From positions 24,396 to 88,395 of the forward strand of contig NZ_JARVSF010000029.1 of assembly GCF_030209355.1 (NCBI RefSeq): a DNA stretch of 64,000 nucleotides, written 5' to 3'. Every line of letters starts with the position of its first letter. Positions within the stretch are counted from its first letter, which is position 1. This DNA comes from Pseudarthrobacter sp. fls2-241-R2A-127 (GTDB lineage Bacteria; Actinomycetota; Actinomycetes; Actinomycetales; Micrococcaceae). Below are positions 34,805-44,741 of this stretch, piece after piece. The position numbers and the translations under genes were made by a program. The notes beneath the pieces were generated by a model. The model was not told the DNA's origin, did not search any database, and was given only the letters and a program-made list of their open reading frames with translations.

Positions 34805-36543
34805 ATGCCGCTAGCCCCTTGCCCTGATCCATCCCGACCCGCCCCGGCACAACGCCGGCACCACCCCGGTACTGTTGCCGCCGGCGGGACCGCTCCTGCC
34901 ATGGCAGCGCCGTCAGCGCCGTCTGCAGCATCGGCGCAGCAGGCTCCCTCCTCGCCTCAAGCTCCGCCCCAGGCCGCCCAAAACCCCTTCGGGCCCAAGG
35001 TCTACGTCTTCGATCCCAGCATGCCGGTGGCGCAGATCCAGGCCACCGTGGACTCCATCGCCGCCCAGCAGGTGGACGACGAAATGGGGACCAAGCGGTA
35101 CTCCCTGCTGTTCAAACCCGGTACCTACGGCACTGCCGCGGAACCCCTGATCGTCCAGGTTGGCTACTCCACCGAGGTGGCGGGACTTGGCGCCGCACCC
35201 ACCGACGTCACCATCAACGGCCATGTGGACGTCTACAACCGCTGCCTCACCGCGGACAACTGCATCGCCCTGGACAACTTCTGGCGGTCCCTGTCCAACC
35301 TCACCATCAACGTCACGGGCCTTGAAGGCTGCCGCAGCTCCGCCAATTTCTGGGCGGCGTCGCAGGCCTCCCCCATGCGGCGGGTCAACATCACCGGCGG
35401 CAACCTCTCCCTGATGGACTACTGCACGGCAGGCCCGCAGTATGCCAGTGGCGGCTTCATTGCGGACTCCAAAACGGGAGCGATGATCAACGGCTCCCAG
35501 CAGCAGTACCTGGTCGGCGACAGCAGCATTGGGAGCTGGTCCAACGGCGTCTGGAACCAGGTGTTCTCGGGCGTGAGCGGCGCACCAGCAGACTCCTTCC
35601 CGAACCCGCCGTACACCACGTTGGCCAAAACCCCCATCAGCCGCGAGAAGCCCTACCTGACCGTGGACCCGGCCGGCACCTCCTGCTGACCCCTGGCGTC
35701 TACGACGTTGACCAAAGCATCGACGTCAAGCGGGCCAACACGGTTGTCCTTGGCCTGGGCATGACAACACTCACCGCCGTCAACGGATCTGTTCCGCTGA
35801 CTGTGGCAGATGTCCCTGGAGTGGATATCGCCGCGGTCACCGTGGATGCCGGCGACGTGAACTCGCCGGCCCTCATGCAAATCGGCAAGGCACGCACGGG
35901 CGGAGGCGAAGGGCCGGCCAACTCGGCCGTGCACAGCGATCCGGCCAACCCCACCACGCTCCACGACGTCTTCTTCCGCGTCGGCGGCCCCCACGTTGGC
36001 AAAGCTTCGGTCAGCCTGGAAGTCAACAGCGACAACGTCCTCCTGGACCACATCTGGGCCTGGCGCGCCGACCACGGCAATGGCGTGGGCTGGACCACCA
36101 ATACCGGCCGGAACGGCGTGATCGTCAACGGCAACAACGTCACCGCCACGGGCTTGTTCGTGGAGCATTACCAGCAGTACAACGTCATCTGGAATGGCGA
36201 ACGCGGCAAGACGGTCTTCTTCCAGAACGAGCTGCCCTACGACGCCCCCAACCAGGCCGCGTGGCAGCATGACGGGGTCCTGGGATGGGCCGGATACAAG
36301 GTTTCGGATTCCGTGAAGAACCATGAACTCTGGGGCGCCGGGAGCTACGTTTACACCAATGTGGATCCCACCATCCACGCCACCAGGGGTTTCGAAGTGC
36401 CGGTGACGCCGGGCGTGAAGCTGCACAGCCTCCTGACGGTGAACCTCGGTGCCGGGACGCTCGACCACGTCGTCAACAACACGGGAGCACCGGTGTCCAC
36501 TGACGCCGTCGGCGTTCCCAGCTATGTGGCGGACTTCGGCTAG
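34805..36543 (+). pseudogene. Right-handed beta-helix (GH55-like) secreted protein, broken by frameshift/deletion near 35680
   Basis: Two fragments of one protein lie in different frames. Fragment 1 (34805-35689) starts with a degenerate Tat-like leader (RRHHPGTVAAGG) and runs through KVYVFDPSMPVAQIQATVDS to a premature stop after EKPYLTVDPAGTSC. Fragment 2, in the next frame, is readable from about 35680 (LLLTPGVYDVDQSIDVKRANTVVLGLGMTTL) to the stop at 36543. From memory of this family, some tens of residues normally separate these parts, so a deletion that also shifts the frame is likely rather than a one-base slip. Such proteins are secreted glycan-active or -binding beta-helices often labelled adenylyl cyclase in databases. 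The intact LacI gene beside it suggests recent decay. Confidence 0.8.
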
Positions 36544-36556
36544 GACCCAGGGAGTC

Positions 36557-37648
36557 TCAATGATGCAGGGCGCGGTTCCGGCAGTGGATGCCGGCACCGC
36601 GCCCTGTCACTTGCCGCGGAGCGCCTTCCCCCTGCAACGCCACCCCGCCCCACACCGCAAGGAGCAGCGCCACCAGCAGCAGGCCGGCGTCGCCCAGGTC
36701 AATGGACGCCAGCCATTCAGTGACCGGGTCGTGCATGGCAAGGGCCGTGCGGACGAACCCGCCCAGCGTGATCACGGCGATGAACAAAGCGGACACCGCG
36801 GAGATGCCGGTGACAGCAACATTGAAGCCAAGCTTGCGCCTCGGATCATCCAGGGCCGAGCGGTACATCCGCATCATGGCCATGCCGTTCACAGAATCGC
36901 ACAGCGTCATTGCGGCAGCGAAGGCCAACGGCAACGCGAGCAGGGCAAACGCCGGCACCCCGGCCAGGGACGCCGCCGTCGTCATCATCAGCAGTCCGAT
37001 CGTGGTGGCGGTATCGAAACCCAGGCCAAACAGGAAGCCGATCATGTAGATGTTGCGCGGCCGCCGGACCTTGGACAACGGACGCGCCAGGAGCCGTGCC
37101 ACCAGTCCTTGCGGCTCCAGGTCCCGCGCTGTGACGGCGGCGCCGTTCCGGGAGCGGCGCAAGGCAGCGGCCGCACGGGCAAAGGCGGAGCCGTTGAACA
37201 GCCCCATGGCCAGCAGGAACAGGCCGGAAACGCCGCTGCCGATCAGCCCCAAAACCAGGTTTCCGGCGGAACCGTCCTGCATCAGGCCGCCGGCCATGGA
37301 GGCGCCGGCGATCACCAGGACGCCTGCGAGCGTCACCACCGAGCTGTGCCCCAGGCTGAACGCGAAGCCCACGCTGACAGGGTCCTGCCGCTGGGCCACG
37401 AACTTGCGGGTCGAGTTGTCGATCGCTGCCAGGTGGTCCCAGTCGTAGCTGTGCTTCACGCCGGCCAGGTAGGCGGTGAGGACCAGGCCCCACGTGAGCG
37501 CCTGCGGTCCGTTGGCCCCCGTGTTGCCTGCGAGCAGGAGGACGACGGCGGCAGCGTGCAGCGCCGCCACCGCACCGAACGTGCACAGCACCCGGGTCCG
37601 CAGCGGCAGGGCATCCCGGTCCCGGTAGAGGGCGCCGATGCTGGTCAT
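36557..37648 (-). CDS. NiCoT-family nickel/cobalt permease
   Basis: A 363-residue, about eight-helix permease that imports Ni2+. The family signature is present as VKHSYDWDHLAAIDN (H-x-x-D-x-D-H, about 68-78), with FAFSLGHSSVVTLAG and FLFGLGFDTATTIG, the other two conserved motifs. The start at 37648 shares one base with the ureD stop (TGATG) and has GAGGAAG upstream, so it is translationally coupled to the urease genes. It supplies nickel for the urease active site. Confidence 0.93.
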   Translation of the reverse strand: MTSIGALYRDRDALPLRTRVLCTFGAVAALHAAAVVLLLAGNTGANGPQALTWGLVLTAYLAGVKHSYDWDHLAAIDNSTRKFVAQRQDPVSVGFAFSLGHSSVVTLAGVLVIAGASMAGGLMQDGSAGNLVLGLIGSGVSGLFLLAMGLFNGSAFARAAAALRRSRNGAAVTARDLEPQGLVARLLARPLSKVRRPRNIYMIGFLFGLGFDTATTIGLLMMTTAASLAGVPAFALLALPLAFAAAMTLCDSVNGMAMMRMYRSALDDPRRKLGFNVAVTGISAVSALFIAVITLGGFVRTALAMHDPVTEWLASIDLGDAGLLLVALLLAVWGGVALQGEGAPRQVTGRGAGIHCRNRALHH

Positions 37649-38478
37649 CAATGCTTCCTCAGGTCCAGCGGCCCTTGGCCATACCAGCGTCCGCGCAGCA
37701 GGTCGGTGCATGATCGGAGCAGGCGGTTCAGTTCGTCCGTGCTGTGGGAGAGGCTCCGCAGCACCAGGCCGGCGACTCCCGCAGCAGGGCGGGTCAGCGA
37801 GATCCCGGTCAGCGCGTCGAAGCCGGCGGTGAGCCCGTGCAGTTCGTCGGCGAGTTCCTGGTCCACTCTTGCGTCCACCACCACCAGCGAGCCCAGGTGG
37901 CTGTACCCATCCATGAATCCAAGCCCTCCGACGTCGCCGAGCGGCGGCCGGATCAGCAGGTTGTCCAAAGCCAGCAGCTGGCTGCCGCCGTCAGTTTCAA
38001 CCCGGATGTCGTTCCGCAGCCGCACCTCCTCGTACCGGAAGGCGGCTCCGTCGGGCGACCAGCCGGGAGTCACAACCTCGGTCATGACCAGCGACGACGA
38101 CGGCCGCAGGGTCACCGAGGTCCGTTGCCGGTAGCTGGCTTCCCGGTACGCGATGAGCTGGTCCGGCATCAGTTCCAGCCGCGCCCCCTCCCCCAGACGC
38201 ACGGCCATCCGCTGCTCGGCAAAAGACCCCGGAGTCCGGTAAACCTTCGTAGCGGACTGCGTCGTCAAAAGAAGAGAGGCAGACTCCTGGACTTCGATAT
38301 CCAGTAGAACGAGATCCGCCCCAAGATAAGCCCCGCCAGGATTGACGACGACATAACAAACCTGCCCTGAGTCATCGAGATAATGCGGCCGCAGAACCCT
38401 CAAGGCACCCCGGTGGTACTGGTGTTCGGCAAAGGACCGCTGCCCACGCACGGCAACCCGAAGCTCAAGCTCCCCCAT
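37648..38478 (-). CDS. ureD: Urease accessory protein UreD
   Basis: A 276-residue accessory protein that binds apo-urease together with UreF and UreG during nickel insertion. Family features: GELELRVAVRGQRSFAEHQYHRGALRVLRPHY at the start, GGAYLGADLVLLDIEVQESASLLLTTQSATKVYRTPG and the C-terminal LLRGRWYGQGPLDLRKH. I use ATG 38478 (GGAAAG upstream); the frame is open to 38667 only because it reads through hairpin element A. It lies after ureG rather than before ureA, as is common in actinobacteria. Confidence 0.92.
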   Translation of the reverse strand: MGELELRVAVRGQRSFAEHQYHRGALRVLRPHYLDDSGQVCYVVVNPGGAYLGADLVLLDIEVQESASLLLTTQSATKVYRTPGSFAEQRMAVRLGEGARLELMPDQLIAYREASYRQRTSVTLRPSSSLVMTEVVTPGWSPDGAAFRYEEVRLRNDIRVETDGGSQLLALDNLLIRPPLGDVGGLGFMDGYSHLGSLVVVDARVDQELADELHGLTAGFDALTGISLTRPAAGVAGLVLRSLSHSTDELNRLLRSCTDLLRGRWYGQGPLDLRKH

Positions 38479-38479
38479 T

Positions 38480-38598
38480 GGTGACTTTCCGTGGCTGGGT
38501 CCGGCGGCTTCACCGGATTTGGGGCCGTGCCCGCTTCGCGGTGCCCGCCACGCCGCGGCCCCAAAATCCGGCCTCGCCGCCTCAGCACATAGGTCACC
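38480..38598. repeat. Hairpin element A (42-bp core shared in inverse with element B)
   Basis: Core 38521-38562 is identical to the reverse complement of 39986-40027. The core ends GGGGCCG/CGGCCCC pair; outside it CCGGATTT pairs with AAAATCCGG and GGCGGC (38503-38508) with GCCGCC (38576-38581), and more distantly GGTGAC (38480) with GTCACC (38593). It fills the ureG-ureD gap. Looks like a REP-type palindromic repeat. Confidence 0.85.
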
Positions 38599-38624
38599 TT
38601 CGTGGAGGTCCGGTGCAGCCATGT

Positions 38625-39242
38625 CTACTGCGCCAAATCGAGCATCAGGACGTCGTGCCGGATCCATTCGATGACGTTCTCGAGTCCCTCGTCAGTCTTG
38701 AGGTTGGTGAAGCAAAATGGACGATCGCCCCTGAACTCCCGTGAATCCTTCTCCATTACTGACAAATCCGCTCCGACGTGGGGCGCCAGGTCGGTTTTGT
38801 TGATGATGAAGAGATCGGACTTGATCATGCCTTGGCCGGCTTTGCGGGGGATTTTCTCGCCTTGGGCCACGTCGATGATGTAGATGGAGAAGTCGACGAG
38901 TTCGGGGCTGAAGGTGGCGGAAAGGTTGTCGCCGCCGGATTCGACGAAGATGACTTGGAGGTCCGGGTGCCGGGCTTTGAGTTCCTCGATGGCGGCGGTG
39001 TTCATGGAGGTGTCTTCGCGGATGGCGGTGTGGGGGCAGCCGCCGGTTTCGACTCCGATGATCCGGTCCACGGGGAGGATGCCGTTGGCGGCGAGGATTT
39101 TGGCGTCCTCGATGGTGTAGATGTCGTTAGTGATGGCGGCCATCGAGATGTCCCCGCTCATGTGCCGGGTGAGCCGCTCCACGAGCTGGGTCTTGCCGGC
39201 GCCGACGGGCCCGCCGATGCCGATTTTGATGGGCTCTGCCAT
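38625..39242 (-). CDS. ureG: Urease accessory GTPase UreG
   Basis: A 205-residue SIMIBI GTPase driving nickel delivery to urease. P-loop GIGGPVGAGKTQLVERL (about 8-24), metal-binding CPH in GGCPHTAIREDTS, ESGGDNLSATFSPEL, and the base-recognition NKTDLAPHVG. ATG 39242 has a strong AGGAGG site seven bases upstream; the longer frame to 39263 is not needed. Same operon as ureF, separated by 29 bases. Confidence 0.96.
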   Translation of the reverse strand: MAEPIKIGIGGPVGAGKTQLVERLTRHMSGDISMAAITNDIYTIEDAKILAANGILPVDRIIGVETGGCPHTAIREDTSMNTAAIEELKARHPDLQVIFVESGGDNLSATFSPELVDFSIYIIDVAQGEKIPRKAGQGMIKSDLFIINKTDLAPHVGADLSVMEKDSREFRGDRPFCFTNLKTDEGLENVIEWIRHDVLMLDLAQ

Positions 39243-39271
39243 GGTGTTCCTCCTGTAGGTCAAAGACTTGG

Positions 39272-39940
39272 TTAGCTCATGAACATGCGGGCACGTTGGC
39301 GTTCGTGCCGCATTTGCGAAATTTCCAGTCCGGGGCTGACGGCCCCAAGGTCGTCCGGCGTAAGGCGGCCGATCGTGTCGATGGCGGCAGCGACGTCGTC
39401 GTGCGCTGCCCGGAGCACCCGCTGCCCGGCATTCTGGCCGAGCGGAATGGCGCGGACGGCGTTCTGGGTGAGTGAGGTGACGGTGGCGAAGAGGTAGGCG
39501 GCGAGCGCCTCCTGCAGCGGCACCCCAAGGGAGCGGGCGACGACGGCGAACGCCAGCGGCTGGTGCCCGGCGGCCCGGCCGGCGGCCACGAGGCCCCGGT
39601 ACAGATCCAGCGCCGGCGAGGGAAACACCTCAGCCCCAATCTCCAGCAACCGGCCGCCCATCTTCACGCTGGCCTCCCGGACCTGCCGCGGCAAAAGCGA
39701 AGCAGACAGCAGACCATCCAGCTCCCCCAGCTCAACACCCTCATACAGAAGCCGAACAGCCAACCCATCGGAATAGGTCAGCGACTGCGCCACAAAAGCG
39801 GACAACCACAGTCCAAAACCAGCCTCATCAGCAACAACACCGGCGTCGACATACGTCTCAAACCCAAGGGAGTGAGCAAAAGCCCCAGTAGGAAGCGCAG
39901 AATCAGTGAGCTGCTGAAGAGCAAGCTGAAAACTGCTCAC
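39272..39940 (-). CDS. ureF: Urease accessory protein UreF
   Basis: A 222-residue helical protein that bridges UreD and UreG. Conserved start region SSFQLALQQLTDSALPTGAFAHSLGFETYV and the C-terminal GLEISQMRHERQRARMF are present. The start is GTG at 39940, placed by GGAGG six bases upstream; frames further 5' run into hairpin element B and encode unrelated sequence. Confidence 0.93.
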   Translation of the reverse strand: MSSFQLALQQLTDSALPTGAFAHSLGFETYVDAGVVADEAGFGLWLSAFVAQSLTYSDGLAVRLLYEGVELGELDGLLSASLLPRQVREASVKMGGRLLEIGAEVFPSPALDLYRGLVAAGRAAGHQPLAFAVVARSLGVPLQEALAAYLFATVTSLTQNAVRAIPLGQNAGQRVLRAAHDDVAAAIDTIGRLTPDDLGAVSPGLEISQMRHERQRARMFMS

Positions 39941-39970
39941 CAAGCGCCTCCCAAAGGCGCGAAACCCGAG

Positions 39971-40042
39971 CGCCGCGAGGGATATGGGGCCGCGGCGTGG
40001 CGGGCACCGCGAAGCGGGCACGGCCCCATATCCCTCGCGGCG
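39971..40042. repeat. Hairpin element B (inverse copy of element A core)
   Basis: Arms 39971-39992 and 40021-40042 pair perfectly over 22 bp; the 28-base interior is the exact reverse complement of the interior of element A. The outer stem (CGCCGCGAGGGATAT.../...ATATCCCTCGCGGCG) differs in sequence from that of A but is equally paired. Located between ureE and ureF. Confidence 0.9.
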
Positions 40043-40084
40043 TCCCAAGTGGACGCACCCGCAAGAGCGCGCAGCGCGTGATAG

Positions 40085-40564
40085 TTAGTGGCTGTGTTCA
40101 GCATGGCGGAAAGGCACAGGCATGACGCGTTCCTGGCGGGTGTAGGGCACTGAGTTGTGGCGGAGGTAGTCCTCGACGGTGTGGTCGTAGGCGCACACCA
40201 TGACGTCGGCCCCATATTCCGAGGACGAGTCAAAGAACTGTGCCTGGAGGTGCCGGTTGCCGAGGGAGTGTGCGGTGACGCCCATTTCGTGGATGCTGCG
40301 GGGTGCGATGACCAGGACGTCGGTGGGCAACACGGACACCACGATCATGTTGGTTGCTTCGAGGTGGAGGATGTCGCCGTCGCGGAGGTCGCCGGAGCCT
40401 GGGGGGAGGCGGATGCCGATTTCCTTGCCGTGGTCGGTGGTGGCGCGCTGGATGCGTTTGACCAGTTGGGCGCTGGGCAGGACTACTTTTTCCTGGTGCA
40501 GGCCGGCGTAGGCGTCGGGGTCCGGCAGTTCGTGCAGGTTGCCGAGGACTTTGTCGATGATCAC
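40085..40564 (-). CDS. ureE: Urease accessory nickel-binding protein UreE
   Basis: A 159-residue metallochaperone. N-terminal peptide-binding domain (MIIDKVLGNLHELPDPDAYAGLHQEKVVLPSAQLVKRIQR) and C-terminal metal domain with HSLGNRHLQAQFFD, the interface His region. The tail ends VPFRHAEHSH, a short His-containing nickel-binding end rather than a long poly-His tract. It lies 32 bases after ureC in the operon, before hairpin element B. Confidence 0.95.
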   Translation of the reverse strand: MIIDKVLGNLHELPDPDAYAGLHQEKVVLPSAQLVKRIQRATTDHGKEIGIRLPPGSGDLRDGDILHLEATNMIVVSVLPTDVLVIAPRSIHEMGVTAHSLGNRHLQAQFFDSSSEYGADVMVCAYDHTVEDYLRHNSVPYTRQERVMPVPFRHAEHSH

Positions 40565-40596
40565 GTGGGTTCTTTCGGGGTTTGGAATGCGCGGCT

Positions 40597-42335
<1,739 letters not shown>

Positions 42336-42339
<4 letters not shown>

Positions 42340-42689
42340 TGGTTTTTCCCTTCCGTGGCCGACGCACCCGGGCCGGTGCCGCCGTCGAGCTTTCCGTTGA
42401 CGGCGTTGCTGAGTCCGTACACCTCGCGCGCGCCGGCCAGCTCGATCAGCCGCACGTTGCGGGAGTCGCCGGGTTCAAACCGGGCGGCTGTTCCGGCCGG
42501 AATGTCCAGGCGCCGGCCGTAAGCCGCCTCCCGGTCGAAGGACAGCGCGGCGTTGGCCTCGGCGAAGTGGAAGTGGGAGCCCACCTGGACGGGCCGGTCG
42601 CCGGTGTTGGTCACGGCAACGTCGATGGCCTCCCGGCCGGGGTTCGCCGTCACGGGTTCAGGCCGGAGGATGTACTCGCCTGGGATCAT
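42336..42689 (-). CDS. ureB: Urease subunit beta
   Basis: A 117-residue structural subunit starting MIPGEYILRPEPVTANPGREAIDVAVTNTGDRPVQVGSHFHFAEANAAL, the standard UreB opening, with GTAARFEPGDSRNVRLIELAG near the end. The C-terminal tail (NAVNGKLDGGTGPGASATEGKNQ) is a slightly extended low-complexity end. It overlaps ureC by four bases and follows ureA by 11 bases. Confidence 0.96.
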
Positions 42690-42700
42690 CGCGGCGCTCC

Positions 42701-43003
42701 TTAGCGGATCGGGTTGTGGACGGTGACCAGCTTGGTGCCGTCAGGGAAGGTGGCCTCGATCTGCACGTCATGGATCATTTCCGGCACGCCTTCCATGACG
42801 TCGTCACGGCCCAGCAGCGTGGTGCCGTAGCTCATGAGGTCGGCCACGGTCCTGCCGTCCCGGGCACCCTCGATCAGTTCGTAGCTGATGATGGCCACGG
42901 CCTCAGGGTAGTTGAGCTTGAGTCCCCTCCCCTGGCGGCGGCGGGCGAGGTCGGCGGCCACCACGATCAGGAGCTTTTCCTGCTCACGCGGCATCAGATG
43001 CAT
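42701..43003 (-). CDS. ureA: Urease subunit gamma
   Basis: A 100-residue structural subunit: MHLMPREQEKLLIVVAADLARRRQGRGLKLNYPEAVAIISYELIEGARDGRTVADLM, then GVPEMIHDVQIEATFPDGTKLVTVHNPI. Normal full length. First gene of the ureABCEFGD-nicT operon on the minus strand. A GlnR-like box lies about 50 bases upstream of its ATG. Confidence 0.96.
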   Translation of the reverse strand: MHLMPREQEKLLIVVAADLARRRQGRGLKLNYPEAVAIISYELIEGARDGRTVADLMSYGTTLLGRDDVMEGVPEMIHDVQIEATFPDGTKLVTVHNPIR

Positions 43004-43035
43004 GGGGTTCCCTTCGACGGCCTGGGGCGTGCTGA

Positions 43036-43068
43036 CAGCCTAGGCCGGTCACGTTTCCGCCACGTTTC
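43036..43068 (-). promoter_or_regulatory. Candidate GlnR-type nitrogen box and promoter for urease
   Basis: On the coding (minus) strand GAAAC-GTGGCG-GAAAC is seen (43068-43064 and 43057-43053), i.e. two GAAAC units with the 6-base spacing of GlnR a/b-site boxes. A TAGGCT-like -10 follows at 43041-43036. It is placed 50-65 bases before ureA. Identified by eye. Confidence 0.45.
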
Positions 43069-43090
43069 AGGTCCATCATCCGGACAGATC

Positions 43091-44095
43091 CTAAGGTGCG
43101 GATTCCCGGATCTTCAGCTCGAACCGGGATTCCGCGTGCACGCCCTGCCCGGATGTTTCGCGCCCGCTGATCCGGTCCAGGAGCAGGCTGATCGAACGCT
43201 CGGCGATCTCGTCCATGCCCGGGGAGATGGTGGTCAGGGAAGGGGACGCGAAACGGGCCTCGTCAATGTCGTCGAAGCCTCCAACAGCCACGTCTCCGGG
43301 CACGTTGACGCCCCTGATCAACAGTTCGTGCATGGCCCCCAGGGCCAGGACGTCGTTCAGGCCAAAGACGGCGTCGAACTGCACCCCCGATGCCATCAGG
43401 GCTGCCACGGCGCCGGCCCCTGCGTCGCGGCGCCATTCAGCCGGGGCCACAAGACCGGCGTCGAACGGGACGCCCGCCTCTTCCAGCGCCTTCCGGTATC
43501 CGTTCAACCGCAGGCCCGCGGTCCCGGTGGACTCTCCGGGGTGGGCGCCGATCACGGCAATACGACGGCGGCCGCCCTGCAGCAGGTGCGTGGTCAGTGC
43601 AGCCGCGGCTTCCTCGTTCTTCATGGTGACCAGGTCGAAGCGGGGATCCATGATGTGTTCGCCGAGCATCACCAAAGGTTTGGTGCCGGCACGGGCGGCG
43701 ATGGAGTCCGCGTCCAGCACCAGCGGTGTGAACAGCAGCCCGTCGGTGAGCTGACGGAACGTCCCGTGCAGGGCGCTGAGTTCAACGGACGCATCAGCGC
43801 CGGACTGTTCCACCAGCACCCGGTAGCCGCGGCGTGATGCGGCCTTCATCAACTTGGACGCCAGCTCCGCGTAATAGGGCGCCGAGAGGTCGGAGAACAC
43901 CAGGCCCAGCATGGACGTCTTGCCTGAGCGCAGGCTGCGGGCGGTGAGGTTGGCCTCGTACCCCAGCTCGGCAATGGCGTCCTGGACACGCTGCTTGGTG
44001 GACGGGCGGATGAACTCGTAGTCGTTCAGGACGTTCGAGACCGTTTTGAGCGAAACGCCGGCTGCGCGGGCGACGTCGTTCATGGTGACTGCCAT
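43091..44095 (-). CDS. LacI-family transcriptional regulator
   Basis: A 334-residue regulator. HTH VTMNDVARAAGVSLKTVSNVLNDYEFIRPSTKQRVQDAI at the very start supports ATG 44095, followed by a sugar-binding periplasmic-binding-protein-like domain (MLGLVFSDLSAPYYAELASKLM, DAVFGLNDVLALGAMHELLI, VAVGGFDDIDEARFASPSLTTISPG). The start codon shares its A with the TAA stop of the preceding HhH-GPD gene. The nearby arabinofuranosidase gene with an AACGTT operator is a likely target. Confidence 0.9.
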   Translation of the reverse strand: MAVTMNDVARAAGVSLKTVSNVLNDYEFIRPSTKQRVQDAIAELGYEANLTARSLRSGKTSMLGLVFSDLSAPYYAELASKLMKAASRRGYRVLVEQSGADASVELSALHGTFRQLTDGLLFTPLVLDADSIAARAGTKPLVMLGEHIMDPRFDLVTMKNEEAAAALTTHLLQGGRRRIAVIGAHPGESTGTAGLRLNGYRKALEEAGVPFDAGLVAPAEWRRDAGAGAVAALMASGVQFDAVFGLNDVLALGAMHELLIRGVNVPGDVAVGGFDDIDEARFASPSLTTISPGMDEIAERSISLLLDRISGRETSGQGVHAESRFELKIRESAP

Positions 44096-44682
44096 TAACG
44101 CTCTTTTCCTGCCTTCGCCGCCGCCTTTGCCGCCTGCTTGCTGGCCCGCACCTTGGCCAGGGATTCCGGGTCCACGATGTCCGCCACGGACAGGTAGGAG
44201 CCGTCGTCCCCGTAGTGGCCTGCCGCTTCCCGCCACCCGGGCGCCTGCAGGCCGCGCTGCTTGCCCAGCAGGGCCAGGAAGATCTTTGCTTTCTGCTCAC
44301 CGAAGCCGGGGAGTGCCTTCAGCCGCTTCAAGACTTCTGCGCCGTCGGGCGAGCCCTCGGTCCAGATGGCTGCGGCGTCGCCGTCCCAATCGTTCCGGAC
44401 CGCTTCGGCGAGCGCCTGCACCCTGCCGGCCATGGATCCGGGAAAGCGGTGGACGGCGGGCCGTTCTTTGAAGATCTCAACGAACTCCGCCGGATCGTGC
44501 CCGGCAATGGCCTCGGGCGTCAGGGTGCCCATCCGGCTCCTGATCTTTTCCGGTCCGGCGAAAGCCGATTCCATGGTGACCTGCTGGTCCAGCAGCATGC
44601 CGGTCAGCAGGGCGAAGGCGTCCTCACTCAACAACTTGTCCGCGGCGGGATCGCCCGTGATGTGCAGTTCCATGCCGTCCAT
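44095..44682 (-). CDS. HhH-GPD-type base-excision DNA repair protein
   Basis: A 195-residue DNA glycosylase-like protein. DAFALLTGMLLDQQVTMESAFAGPEKI is the N-terminal conserved block and LKALPGFGEQKAKIFLALLGKQ is the helix-hairpin-helix. The usual catalytic Asp of Nth/AlkA enzymes is not evident, so substrate and even glycosylase activity are uncertain. The C-terminus is Lys/Ala-rich (KVRASKQAAKAAAKAGK), probably DNA-contacting. One-base overlap (TAATG) with the downstream LacI gene. Confidence 0.82.
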   Translation of the reverse strand: MDGMELHITGDPAADKLLSEDAFALLTGMLLDQQVTMESAFAGPEKIRSRMGTLTPEAIAGHDPAEFVEIFKERPAVHRFPGSMAGRVQALAEAVRNDWDGDAAAIWTEGSPDGAEVLKRLKALPGFGEQKAKIFLALLGKQRGLQAPGWREAAGHYGDDGSYLSVADIVDPESLAKVRASKQAAKAAAKAGKER

Positions 44683-44741
44683 CCTCCCACCTGCGGGCCG
44701 TCGTCGTCATAAGTGCGCCGCCGCCCTTGCGAGCGGCCCGG

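Noticed and set aside
38479..38667. N-terminal extension of UreD
   Set aside because: It is translation of hairpin element A (AAWRAPRSGHGP-like text) and the ribosome site favours ATG 38478.
39941..40048. N-terminal extension of UreF
   Set aside because: Same reason with hairpin element B; GGAGG places the start at GTG 39940.
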